The translations under genes and the position numbers were made by a program. This document shows, one piece after another, positions 52,201 through 64,000 of a stretch of DNA of 64,000 bases (position 1 is the first letter of the stretch; each line of letters begins with the position of its first letter). The notes beneath the pieces were generated by a model that was not told the DNA's origin, made no database searches, and worked only from the letters and a program-made list of their open reading frames with translations. The DNA is from Dirofilaria immitis (lineage: Eukaryota; Nematoda; Chromadorea; Rhabditida; Onchocercidae). Where the stretch lies: NCBI GenBank assembly GCA_024305405.1, contig JAKNDB010000092.1, positions 3,935,501 to 3,999,500 on the forward strand, written 5' to 3'.

Positions 52201-55200
52201 TGGCAGAGTTGCATAAGGTGATAATAAATATGGTGAACTGAGTCCATATGGCATAGATGTTGATGGACCCATAATTGGCATCTAAAAAAAGATTTCTAAA
52301 TCCTAAAATTTAAAAGGAAATATTCCCGAAATAGATAATCAATTTTATTGATTGTATCAGATTGTTAGGAATAGTCTTTATCAGAAGACAGGCGCCAATT
52401 ATAATTTAGCATAGCAGCAATTAAACTTGCTGTCAAGTTTTGTATTTTTAGAAGAATGTATCACAGAAAGCCAATTGGAAAACATTTCCAGACAAAAGTT
52501 AAAGAATTGAACAGTAATTTTGAGTCAGTAGGGGAAACAGAACAAACAGGATAATAAGGCATAGTCGGCAAACCACGTTGATCGAGTGTCTGCATTGACT
52601 GGAACTGACCAGCGGTCATCTGTGGTCCCCATGTTATTGAATGTGGTAAAGTTGAGGAACCAGATACGAATGGCAGTGGATCACTGTAATGATGCAATAA
52701 CGATTCAGCTAATTGAAATCAAAAAGTCAACAATTTACAGACTAAATATTTACGAAATATGATAGGAAATAAATGAATACGCAAGAAGAAGTATTGAAGT
52801 CAAGTCATTCCAGGTTTCATTTTTCAATAGTGAATCTGATTCTGTTCCAAGTTTCACAACTGATCTTTTGCAAAAATTAGTTGGAAAGTTTAAAAGGTAA
52901 CAAGTTTTGGAAAGAAAGCAACGAATAACTACCTAGTAGCGACTGTTACATTTCCGGAAGTGGAAGCAGACTGTTGCGCCTGACATACCGGAGTGGATGA
53001 CAATTTTGCGCCTCAATAGAAGTGCTTGATTGCTCATAATCTCTGATTGTATTAGCAGTAGTCACGGCTGGTGCTTCCACTGCAGTCGATGAATTTAAAA
53101 CTGCATCAGAAGGTTTTTGTGGCACAAACTAAAATTTGTATATTCAATATTCAGATTAGTAAGTATATTTATTTTCACAGCTCCTAATTACTGAATATAC
53201 AGTACTATTACCTTCAATAAATTTCTTTAATCATAACGAATATGATAATCGCTAATAAAACATAGTAATGGAAATAGCAATAATAAAATACTATGGAATG
53301 ATGCTTTTGCAAATAAGCAGGTGTAGTAGTTGTCGCAAGCGGTGGTGGTTCATCCGTTGGTGATGGACTATGTGATGCTTCACTTACTTTTGCTAACTTT
53401 TCCTCTACTTCAACGTGATCACCTTCAGTGCTTGTGAGTGAATCTGCAATTAAAATAATATTGCTCAATAATACTATCGCGAGAATCATCCCACAAATAA
53501 TTCTTTGATTTGATTCAAAAATTGTAAATTTTAAATTTTCAAAATGATTTGTATTCTGTGGTTTATTATATTTAGAATCATTATGATCTGATTTTCATAA
53601 TTTATTTGAATCATGAGTCATATTTGTGGACCCCATAAAATATGCTGAATATTTTAAGCTTCAAGATTTTGTTGTAAGCTTCAATTATTTAAGAAACATT
53701 CATTGTTAAATAAATCATGACTTAATAATAAGTTTGTCGTATTCTTGATATATGTCAAAGGACCTTTGGATATAAGTTTTTAGAGAATTTTATAATGCTC
53801 TCAAAGCTGTTAGAAAATTGATAATATTATTGAAAGTAATGGAAGAAAAATCGGGATTTCTTATTAGTTTTAAGGTATTAAAAACTTTTATCTTCCATAT
53901 TAAAAAAAACAAACTTAGAATTTAATAAAGTATGTTGAAAGGACGTCATTAATCATATGAAAAATTTTCATCATTTATATTAAAAGAAAAAAAACTTGAA
54001 ATTTAATAAACATGCTGAAAGAAAACCATCAATTATATGAACAAAAAAAAAGAAGAAATTGAAAATGAAGCATCCAATGAATGTTAAAACTTCGTTATTT
54101 CCCATATTAAAAAAATAAAAAAACTAGAAAAGCTTGAATAAAGCATGCTAAAAAGAAAGAAGCTATAAATTATATGCAAAACAAAGGATGAGAAATTGAA
54201 ATGAAGCATCGGATGGAAGTTAATATAGATGATATAAAGCGTACAGAAGCAGATGTTAAGTTCAGATAGGGATATATTCAAACGGAATGAAATTGATTAG
54301 AAGGAATGATATGTTAGATGCATTTTGTTTCCATCGTCTCATTTATTTCATTCGAACAAATGAATCCATCCTTCTCTAAAAAAATCGTTTAGAAAGTACC
54401 ACTTAGAAAATATATGTGTTACGCGGAATTTCGGATTCTCTCTTTTAGAAATGCACTATTTCAGCAACTTTTGATGCCTAATCTTCTGACATAGATGACG
54501 TAAGAGAAATACAATTTTACACAAAATTAGGATGCACAGAAGTTTTGAAAAAATTTCAAGTCTTCACTTACCAGCTACATTATCAATTTTATCGCTAATG
54601 GAAAAAAATTTGTAACGCTTCTTTCTGCTTCCTGGAATCATTTGTTGTAACTTAACATCTCTAGCATCAATGCCATCATCGTCAGATTCATTCTCGGTTG
54701 AAATTATATTCAACTTTCTGGGAGAATGCTTTGAATGATGGTCGTTCCAATCTTTCTGCTTTTTGAAAGAACCAGACTTCTGTATAGTCCACAATATTTT
54801 TAGATGGTTTTTGTAGAAAATTTTGGATAGGAAACTGAGTTATAAAATCTCAGACACTTTAGTGATATGAAAAAATCTTTATTCTTTATTTATTTAAAAA
54901 AAAATTTATTTAACAGTTCGAATTTTTGGATTTCAAAACAAAATCGTAATCTCAGATTTTGGATCAAACAAAAGCAAAAAATTACGGATCAAACAATATT
55001 GATTTATTTATATATATATAAATATATTACTTGATCCTATATGTAAAATCTTAAATTAAATTTATGTAAGAATTTACACTATCAGTAGAAAATAATAATA
55101 ATGTAAAAAATATAAAATGATCATACTGATATGAACATGTAAAGCATTCCTTCTGAGATCGATTCTGTTCTAAGCGAAAAGAAGCAGAAGAAATTTCTAG

Positions 55201-58200
55201 TCAGAATCCCATCGTTGACATATAAATTAAAAATAATTTGAAAAGTAGTAGGATAAAGATGAAATGTATTCTTCGGTGATATTGCGAGTAGCGTTTTCGT
55301 AAAGTGATCCTTGGAAATGACAGCAGAGATGAAATTTGAAATGATTGCAAATGATGAAATTGTTTGAACAGAGCTAAGGGAGCATTAAAGTTGAAATTTG
55401 ATAAGACATCTCTGATGAGTCTTTCGTCTTTCTTCTTGCAATAATATATATTAATCGTATTGAATTAATAAGAATGACTAGTAAAAAGCGAGAAGATTTA
55501 GTAAAAAGTGATGTCTGCAAAAATCGACAAGAATGATATGCCACATTGAAAACGGATGCTACTTTAAACTTCTGGGAATGTTCTCACCAAGTGAAGCTAG
55601 GAATTTGTGGCGGATACTAGTAACAATTAATTAATTATATTTCCATCATATAAATTAAACAGGGGTAAATTAAAGATCAGATTTTTCGCTGAATTTATTT
55701 CTGTTCTTTCTATAGTGCAAAGACTATTATTATTATTTATCAAATGTATAGCTGTACTTCGAATTTTTTTCGGTTTTTTCTCTTATGCTGGCATAATTTT
55801 TGAGATGAAATCTTCTAATCACTGTTTAACAGCTTTGATATTTGAAGATAGGCTAGCACCAACTGCCTTCAGAAATATCCGGCAATCATTCCATCCCAGA
55901 TAATCATTTATTATTCAAGCCTTCTGTAATGTATGATTATTTAATTGCTATTCACTAAATCTTAAGAAGTTTTACCTACATTTCCATGATACTCTTTACT
56001 GTTCTTATTTCTATATAGCACAAAATTCAATTATTTAAATTTGCATGCAAACTAATCATTGAAATTAAAAGTATGATATACTGTACAAAAAAAAATAAGC
56101 TAAATTCTTATTTTTCTGAACTTTTGTTAAACGTATAATTTCTATGAATAATTACTCCAAGCAGTCAGGATGACCTAAGACATCAATATAAATAGAAGTA
56201 CTTTTAAATATATTCAAATAAGACTATTCATTAAATGACTTTATTACACTGACCCATGAATATCATCCAATAACACATCTCAATTCTATTAAATAATCAA
56301 AAATATTTTGAAAAAAAAGCAATAAATTAAAAATTATTATCAGATCTTCTAGTTTTAAGTAATTTGAAAAATAAAGATTAAGAAATTGTCTTGAAATCGA
56401 TGGGATAAAATGAATAGAAAGACAAGAAAATTCCAGCGTAGAATAGTTTCACTTTTTTAAATGATGTGAGAAAAAGACTGATCTGTTTCGCTGTATTTTT
56501 AAAAAACTAAAAGTGTATGAATGATGGGCGAATTATGTAGATGAGCACTGATCAAGTCTCGAAAAATCAATACTAAGAGTTTGTTATAAATGATTTATGA
56601 GTGACTATAGATCAGCTAATGATTACACAAACTAATTATAATTTAAAATTTCATGAAAATTTGTAAGAAAAAATGCTTAGTTAATAATTATCTGTCTAAT
56701 GTTTGAATAGGAATTAATCCATTTCAATTATTGAACTCATTTGATTCATATAAAAGCTAATTAATAAAAAACTTCCCAAAGTTATATTTATCAATTAATC
56801 ATCGCTGAATTAATCAGTTTAGAAATTATATTGAACTGATTGACCACTAAAATTTCTATTTTTTATTCTTATTTACATCGAAACATTTCGCATATTTGGT
56901 GATAAATTACAGCAAATTACTACTATTCTTTCACTAAATTAATTTATTTTTGCCTATAATATAATTTATGTTTTTCTTCACAATATTTGTTTATGATACA
57001 ATCTGGCGATACTGTAATTTGATATTCAACACATTAAAAAGAGTGAATTATCGTATTTTAATATATGATAAAACGAAGCATTTCTTAAAATTGTTAAATT
57101 AATGAGTATGAGAAGTTGTTAAGAAGATAATTAAAAAAAGTTAAAAAGTGAAGCCGCGAAAATTTAAATTACAACTTTTGCATGCAATAAAATGATTATA
57201 TATAGAAGAGAAACGGTGTTAAATGAAATGAATTAAATAAAATCTTTCATCTAAAGATTCATTTTGCCCACAAAAAAATTTTTTTATTAATTAAATTAAT
57301 TCGTTAGGTTTACGACTTCGATTAATGACTTCTAACAATTGGTAGGAAGAATGAAGAAGAAAACTTACTTTTAACTTTACATTACAACTACTTTCTGAAT
57401 CTTCCTGATACTTCTCTTGCATCTGCTCCTGCGCTACTTTATGACATACTTCAAATGCTTGTCCAATTGTTCGTACAACACGCATTGCTTGACTCTGCAA
57501 ATATTTTTTTATAAAAACTTCTCTTAAAATCAAATCGAATTTTCTCATAAAAACAGAGAAATAAATTAAAATTGTTGATTTTGAAAACAACTTATTTTTT
57601 ATTAGCAATGAAAAACTGAAGAATGATAGGAAGAACTGAGGATGGAATTAGATTCGTTATCTTCATAAGGAATGATATTTCCATTGACAATACATTTGTT
57701 AATAATTTCAAAATAAAAGTTAACACCACTCATCTTACTTGTAATATTAAACTCATTTTAACTATATAATAAAAACGTAAAAAATATACTTTGAACGAAA
57801 TTTATATTTTTGATTTTTAAATGAATTAGACGACGTTCAGCATAATCGTAGGAAAAGCGAGAAATACCAATGCTATTTTAATTTCTCAATAAGAAAAATT
57901 AACTATTGTAAGATTATTAATAAAACAAAATATATTAGATAAAGTATTTAATCATTATTTCAGAATTCTAATTGAAATCTGAAAAATCTAGTCGTGAATA
58001 TTTAGGAATGGCTTGCTGAAAATACTTGGTAATTCATTTAGATTGTATATTTCGGTTTATTTTTCAAAGATGTGAAATGATATTAAATCAGATTAAAGTA
58101 ATATCTCACTTTTCTATTAATATTCTTAAGTTTTATTTTTTTCATAATATGAAAACGGATAATTTCAAAATTATTAAATCAAAATTTTCCTGCAAATTTG

Positions 58201-59849
58201 ACGTTATTTTCTGCTTTTATTCTTTGTATTTCAAGCTGTTTTATTAATTAAAAAAAGGAAATATATATACTATATCTCATTATTGCAATAATAAACATAA
58301 TAGAATCACATGGTTGCATAAAATTTAGATTTTTTAGCAAATCATTTAGCTATTCAAAGAGTTGAAATTTTAATATTTTGTTTGCTATCAATGAAATGAC
58401 ATCTTTTAAAAGGAAATGTGATACTTTGATAAAGTAATCCTCTTCTGATGTATTTGGAAAATTTTCAATGAGCTACGTAAATATTGCAATCGAAGCATGC
58501 AAGATGAAACAGATAGATGAACTTTAAAACTTTAAAAGATGAAATAATATTTTATTATACGCCATCGTTCATTATTTTCATTGAAGATTTTTGCAAAAAC
58601 TGTAAAATTGAAAAAGGAAGCAATAAATAAAATTTAAAGATAAGTTAAATTTGATAGCTAAAATATCATATTATTTATGTTTTTCGCATAGAAAGTAAAA
58701 TTTCAGAATTTTTTCAATTAATTTAATTTAATATTTTAAATATATCAATAATAATATCATTTTATATTAAAAGATTTTGGAAAAGATGAATATGATAGCA
58801 TTAAATGTTCGAGAAACGTAAGAATGCATTTATTGCTTTTAAAAGTAACAAAAGATTGAATCCATACGAGTCAAAAGAATATTTAAAATGTATAGAGTAC
58901 TTATCTTTACGCTTTAGTTCATTCGTTGATCGAACTGTTATTGATTGATATGCAATGATTTACAAAATAAAAATGATAAAATGCTTATCATTTCACACAA
59001 ATTAATTGAAATGGGTAATGGATAAATTGAAATCAAACTGAAAAAAAGTTAAAGTATCGTAAGCTTCTTTATTCATCTTGCAGTTATGATCACTAAAATC
59101 GAAAAATACTGTATCGAGAAAGGAGGAAATTCTAATATTTAAGTTCAAAGTATAAAAGGTCTAAGCACTCAATACAACTTATTCTATCGTTTTAAGTTAG
59201 ATCATTCATTAGTATTCTGTTATTATTTAGATGACTAATTTAACTGATCGCAGCAAGTAATAAATTGAAGTAAATAAAAGAGTCGTAAATAATTTATTTT
59301 AGTAATCACTATTTTATTGTCCATCCAGCAAAGAAAATAATTAAAAGTAGCTATAAAGACTAGAAAATCTCTATAAATTATTAATGATAATTCTTATTAG
59401 CAATAGTCAATAGTCGGCAGATAGAGAAATTAGAGATAATAAATTTAAATTCATATTTTTCAGTATGTTGTGTTATGAAAATCTAAAATTTAATTATTCA
59501 AAATTTTGCGCATCGAAGCATAAAATAAGTTAGGTTTTTTATAACAATTCTTATTGTCAATTATTGTATATTGTTAAAAATTACATGCGACACTGTTAGC
59601 GATAAATATTCGCTATGTAATACTTAAATGATGAAGTCTTCTCGATAGGTGAATGATGTAACATACCTCGAGATCATGATTACTTTCAAGACTTTCTTGT
59701 TGAAAGTAGGGTGATGACCAGCGAACAAATTTTGTTTTTATTGGTTCATTCTTGCCACTTGATGGCTTGGCCATCAGCCGCAAGTAGTAGAATCGTTGTT
59801 CTTCGGAAAGAGCTTTGTCGTCTTTGTCTGTATCCGAAAATCGTGACAT
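49243..59849 (-). CDS. dyc-1: NOS1AP/CAPON-like adaptor, dyc-1 relative (5' part incomplete)
   Basis: Exons (minus): 59849-59667, 57494-57369, 54779-54572, 53443-53292, 53128-52933, 52683-52548, 52281-52087, 51795-51670, 50866-50741, 50577-50422, 50263-50129, 49832-49704, 49329-49243. All phases agree. [20 protein letters not shown] is the signature end of the CAPON PTB domain. Downstream, [18 protein letters not shown] and ARIEAQ, then [19 protein letters not shown], match the CAPON coiled-coil region. Between them lies a Ser/Thr/Pro/Gln-rich linker. The stop is at 49243 after SEASKVDE. In C. elegans DYC-1 works with the dystrophin complex in muscle. The 5' exon ([20 protein letters not shown]...) does not look like the first PTB strands, so it may be an alternative start; PTB exons were not found here. 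One break lies at an A4 run near 53010. Confidence 0.82.
53892..54182. repeat. Three diverged copies of an about 80-bp unit in a dyc-1 intron
   Basis: Copies near 53892, 53970 and 54098 share CATATTAAAA, a run of A with AAACT, TTAATAAA, CATGCTGAAAG and ATTATATGA in that order. The spacing between the second and third is enlarged by other sequence. Old local duplication. Confidence 0.65.
54780..57368. other. Large intron of the dyc-1 relative
   Basis: 2.6 kb, AT-rich. A plus-strand frame at 55715-55903 follows a possible acceptor (TTTCTATAG) but has no other support. Confidence 0.5.
57495..59666. other. First visible intron of the dyc-1 relative
   Basis: 2.2 kb with no exon recognised. I looked on the minus strand for the missing PTB strands (sequence ending in YIARD or CNVFK-like motifs) and did not find them. 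Confidence 0.45.
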
Positions 59850-59866
59850 TTCGTATCGCAGTTATC

Positions 59867-59893
59867 TTATTATTATTATTATTATTATTATTG
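59867..59893. repeat. TTA run upstream of the first visible dyc-1 exon
   Basis: Nine TTA units on the plus strand, about 20 bases from the ATG at 59849. Confidence 0.9.
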
Positions 59894-61765
59894 TTAATGA
59901 TAATAATAGCAGTAGTGTAGATAATAATGACAACTGGTGAATGAACGATTATTCGGTTCATGTATAATAAAGAGAAGACTGCTATAAATGATTATAGCAG
60001 GTAAAATACGCAGATTTTTTCTAAATAGCGTAGACACTCCAAGGGAGAATAATAAATCTAAACTCTTGCAAGGATTAATTTCAAATTTTAGGAGAAAACA
60101 GAATGAATTCAGAATAATTGAGGCTTTTGTTTACGTCTTAACTCGTATCAATTTAATCTCGACATTTAATCACAATAAACGAAAGGGAGATCTGCGAAAT
60201 ATTCAAGAAATTAATCAAAAACATAAGCGATTAGTTAAAACAAATCTGCAAATAATGCAGCAAGTTTTATTAGCATAATAAATTTCTTCAGATCAGTAAT
60301 ACAGAATGTGTCGCAAGAACAGTTGCAATCTTTTAGATATACTACAGTGAGAAAGCAAACTTTCAAAATGAAAAATAAACAGATTGAATATATCCGTTCT
60401 TTGCCTTACACATAAGTTCTTCTTACGCCATTGTTTTTTTTTCGCAAATTAACAGTAATGTATTACAGTAGCAATAATCTTAGTAGAAATTTCACACTTC
60501 ACAGAAATTAATAGTTGTATTTCAAAGAATTTGTATGTCTTTCAAATTATAATAATGCTGTCGCATTTTATCATCTGGAAGTAATCATCAGATAATTTTA
60601 GGCGAATATTATAAATCGGCGATTGATACATGAAGTTAATAGCAAGAGAATTCTCATACCAATAGTCAAATTATGTCACAATATAAGATTGAAGGATAAT
60701 TTTCAACCGCTAAAGATCTTCAAATAATTTTTAAAATAATAAATGTTTATGTCTCTGTGATAATAATGATGACAATTTCATATTCTTATCATCAATAAAA
60801 CTACTCCGCTTTCGAACACAAAGTTTTATCATTGTGATCAGATACGGCTAGAAATAGCTAAACTTTAATTTAAAGAAATGATAAATCTCAGCATATAAAT
60901 GTCAAATTACACGTGAAAACGACTATTGTTTCAAAGTTCCAATGAATCGAAATAATGAAATAATGGCTTTTATAGATGAGTTTACTTAAATCATTACATC
61001 GTTTTACTTCTCTTAGCGATTACTTCTCATAATATAAAGAAATGAAATACTTAATTTCTATCACATTTCACATCCGCAATATTGTGAACTTTTATGTTGC
61101 TCTTTAATTTTCATTCTGATGAAATCCCTTTTGTCTTTTCTAAAATAAAATGATGTTTCGTTTTATTAAATTAGATTGATTATCGACTGATTGCATATCT
61201 ACAAGAAAATTACAATGACTCAGAAAAATAAACGCTTTTAATTGGGATTTAAACTTTATTTAGGACAGACACTGACTACAACTCATTATCGTGATATTTC
61301 TTAAACAGAAGAGATCTGTCAATTTAAGTTATACATTTTTATCTCTATCAGAGAAACTTGTTCTTCTGCAAGATGACGTGAATTATTGATTCTTCGATTA
61401 ATATAGTTAGCTCTAAATATTTCTTCTAGATAAAGTACAAAATTCAAATTTCCGTTTATCAACTATCGAATTTATCATTTCACTCATATCATTGATTGAG
61501 AGTAATCCAATACGAATATTAAAATTGTAAATGTCATCCGTTCTCAATGACAGTATCAACTGCGAGAAAAATATCGACAAAATGACAAATAATAGCAAAA
61601 AGAATTAAATAAAAATTTGTTTTACTCATAATTATGTAACAATTGATAATGGAAAAATTTTAAATTTTCCTACCTTATGAGTATATAAATTCCTCATAAC
61701 ATAAGCAGTTATCTGATTATTTTATTATCACTACCAAAACTTTGTTTTGTGTGAAAATTGCGAAA

Positions 61766-62080
61766 GCAAAATTTAGTGATAAATGGATGAAATACGATTG
61801 TTTATAACAAAGTTTAGTAGCAGATAAACTGAAATAGAATTGTTAGTGACAAAGTTCAATGATATATGAAGTGAAATACAAAATTATCGGTAGCAAAGTT
61901 TAGTGATATTATAGTAGAGTTGAATGCAAAGTTATCAATAACAAAGTTTAGTGATATGATGTTGGATGCAAAATTATCAATAGGAAAGTTTAGTGATGTA
62001 GCGAAGCCAAATGCGAGACTAACAATAGCAAAGTTTTAGTAAAAATAGAATGAAATATGATTACCAGTAGCAAAATTTAC
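61766..62080. repeat. Diverged tandem repeat, 42-48-bp unit, eight copies
   Basis: The core CAAAGTTTAGTGATA (with variants) starts near 61766, 61808, 61850, 61894, 61942, 61984, 62029 and 62071. The spacing is 42, 42, 44, 48, 42, 45 and 42 bases. Between cores are TGAAAT- and TTATCAATAG-like strings. The array is unrelated in sequence to the other tandem arrays of the window. Confidence 0.85.
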
Positions 62081-62183
62081 AAGGTAAAAAGATCCGTAAC
62101 AATGTTCAGGGAGTCAGTTTACCAAGGGGTGGAGAATGCTGTAATCAGTATCCTTTCTTCTCTATTGAAAACTTTTATCATAC

Positions 62184-62199
62184 TCATACACACATACAC

Positions 62200-62246
<47 letters not shown>

Positions 62247-62252
62247 TACATA
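62184..62252. repeat. CA microsatellite
   Basis: ACACATACACACATACATAC leads into a pure CA run of about 20 units and closes with CATACATACATAC. Confidence 0.97.
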
Positions 62253-63228
62253 CAATGAGCAGTGATTAGCAAAATGGGAATAAGAGATGTTTGCTAAAAC
62301 TTCTCATAAAGATCAAATTTCTGGATGATACAAGAAAAAATCAATTTAGACTCTGTTCATCATTGAGATATCGTATACTTACTTTTAAATGTTATAATTA
62401 CGATATGACTCTTGAGAATAACCCGGTGATAAAGTAGGTAAGTGTTAATGTTCGGATCTAAAAATGAAAGGATTTGACGCGAAATGGGTGGAAATTAAAA
62501 TAACTCAAAAATATATGAAAAGTTAGCCGAAGAAACTATACGGTTGTTTTAAGTGGCAAACGAATGGATGCGATCCGAAGTGAGGTAATATTTGTTGTCT
62601 GATAGGCTAAAGAAACGAAAAAGTTTAGGCAATAGAGAGAGAGTGTATATGCATGTTAAGTGTGATTTCGTCCTTATCTTCTTCACTTCAATTCTTCAAT
62701 TTTAACTCAAGAAAACGATGACGATAATTCGGAAAGGCGCAGCTGTCAGGGAAGAAGAGAAGAACTTCAAGTAGATATCCACAAATCCAACTCAACTCAA
62801 TCATTTAAGCAAATCAAAGTTCTCTCTGTCTATCATTATCCTTTACTTCATAGGGAGAAAGAAAGAGAGAAGAAACAGAAAAATGAAAAAAGCTGTAATT
62901 TCTTGATGTTGAGATTTTCATCGAGAATAATTATCAAGCAAAAGAGAAACAAGTTTATAGCTGTGACAACAATGCTGGTCTCGAGAAGAAGCATGAAGAG
63001 ATAGAAAGAGAAAATGATAAAAGAAGCTAAAAATTCGTCGAGAAGCTAATGAGTGACAAAATTTCGTGAGTAGAAAGAATTACAGCTGCAATGAAGAAAG
63101 TTAGTAAAAGTTGAAACAGTGATACTTTATCAGTGATTGTTTAGCAAAGCAACTTTTTAGTGCTTGTTATTATTTCGTGTAGCATCTCTTCCATCGCTTA
63201 TTTTCTTCAACTACCATCGGTATATCGA

Positions 63229-63232
<4 letters not shown>

Positions 63233-63263
<31 letters not shown>
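63233..63263. repeat. TA dinucleotide run
   Basis: About 15 TA units after CGATATT. Confidence 0.95.
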
Positions 63264-63265
<2 letters not shown>

Positions 63266-64000
63266 TAATAAAGATAACGTTGATAATACCATGACGACAG
63301 CATAATATCATGATAAGGTAAGTACAGTAAAATTACTGTTAGCATGATAGCTATGATAATGATTACGGTGTTATAATTACAATGAGCGAGAAATTACATT
63401 ATTTCGATAAGAGAATAATGAAATTAGTGATCTGTAAATGTAAAACAAATTTTAGCATGACTAAGGTTTAATAGTGTTCATGGCAACCATTGCGATAATG
63501 AGTATAAATAATGATGATAATTGATTATTGCATAAAAATCAATTTGTCACAATAATAATAATGATTGTGCTGATGAATAATACCATTATCATAGCGATAA
63601 TGATTTCGATAATATTGAAGAATGACATAATTGTAAACATAATACTAAACGAAACGATTTCTGCACATCTTTTTTAATCGAGATTTACTAATCTATAATT
63701 TAAATTTTATTTTATTTGTTCATTTGAATAAATTTAAAAGTTCAAAAATTTCGAATAATATCAGAAAATGCCAAAATTGTTAAAAGACTTCAACATCTTT
63801 AGATAATACAACAAAAATATTTGTTTTAAACTATTATTAATGAGAAAAGCAAAAAAATGGTCCATTAAGATTATTCTGATTTCATCAGTTCGCTCCTTTT
63901 ATCACTTTTTTTTTATAGAAAATGCATTTCCAAAGGCAAAATTTCAGCAATTGGGGTTGAAAAAAAGCAAACGAAGGAGTTATAATAAATCATTAAAGTG

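Larger units (their letters stand above)
59894..64000. other. Non-coding region upstream of the dyc-1 relative
   Basis: No exon with splice support. A 96-codon plus-strand frame (59988-60278) is of a length expected by chance in this composition. The region holds a tandem array (61766-62080), a CA run, a GA-rich patch at about 62630-63060 and a TA run. It may contain regulatory sequence or unseen upstream exons of the dyc-1 relative, and the last 800 bases are notable for many GATAAT words. Confidence 0.4.

Noticed and set aside
46340..59849. Treating the 46340-48765 exons as the C-terminal part of the dyc-1 relative
   Set aside because: The dyc-1 frame has its own stop at 49243, the next ATG is preceded by an in-frame TGA, and an rRNA fragment separates them. 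RNA-seq could overturn this.
59988..60278. 96-codon plus-strand ORF with an ATG
   Set aside because: No splice, promoter or homology support; a rough count of stop frequency suggests a few ORFs this long by chance in 64 kb.

Overview
This window looks like nuclear DNA of a nematode, most likely a spirurid/filarial-type worm. It is roughly three quarters A+T by eye. Genes are split into many short exons by introns that start GT and end in TTTCAG-like acceptors. One gene starts its ATG directly after TTTTCAG, the layout of a trans-splice acceptor. Three genes match known animal families: condensin SMC4, a NOS1AP/CAPON relative (dyc-1 in C. elegans) and a Cys-loop receptor. Species assignment is inference; there are no bacterial operons, CRISPR arrays or recognisable tRNA genes.

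Layout: 1-230 holds the last exon of a plus-strand gene. 1501-2503 is a nearly pure 1-kb AAT microsatellite. 6509-7092 is a 43-bp minisatellite in an otherwise gene-poor 13 kb. 13110-14698 (-) is a secreted histidine-rich protein. 16385-27840 (-) is SMC4 in about 35 exons, with an E2F-like site next to its start. 28993-30151 (+) and 30843-33181 (-) are two unrecognised multi-exon genes. 33747-34190 (+) is the start of another. 34.8-40.6 kb is AT-rich and seems empty. 40618-43978 (+) is a divergent Cys-loop ligand-gated channel. 46340-48765 (-) is an unrecognised basic coiled-coil protein. 49243-59849 (-) is the NOS1AP/dyc-1 relative, of which the window holds the PTB tail and everything downstream. 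60-64 kb is non-coding with repeats.

Overall pattern: conserved reading frames break about 19 times, and nearly every break is cured by adding one base to an A/T homopolymer, while splice phases on both sides agree. The genes are therefore probably intact and the consensus sequence under-calls homopolymers. A gene finder would report these genes as fragments or pseudogenes.

Best candidates for something new: (a) a 67-nt hairpin whose end, plus a 2-nt AG overhang, coincides with the 3' splice site of an intron in the channel gene, the architecture of a 5'-tailed mirtron; (b) an isolated degenerate 28S rRNA fragment (minus strand, about 48999-49167) between the dyc-1 relative and the next gene; (c) three unrelated tandem arrays that share a period near 42-43 bp; (d) a histidine-rich secreted protein built from phase-1 exons. 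I saw no clearly new multi-gene system.
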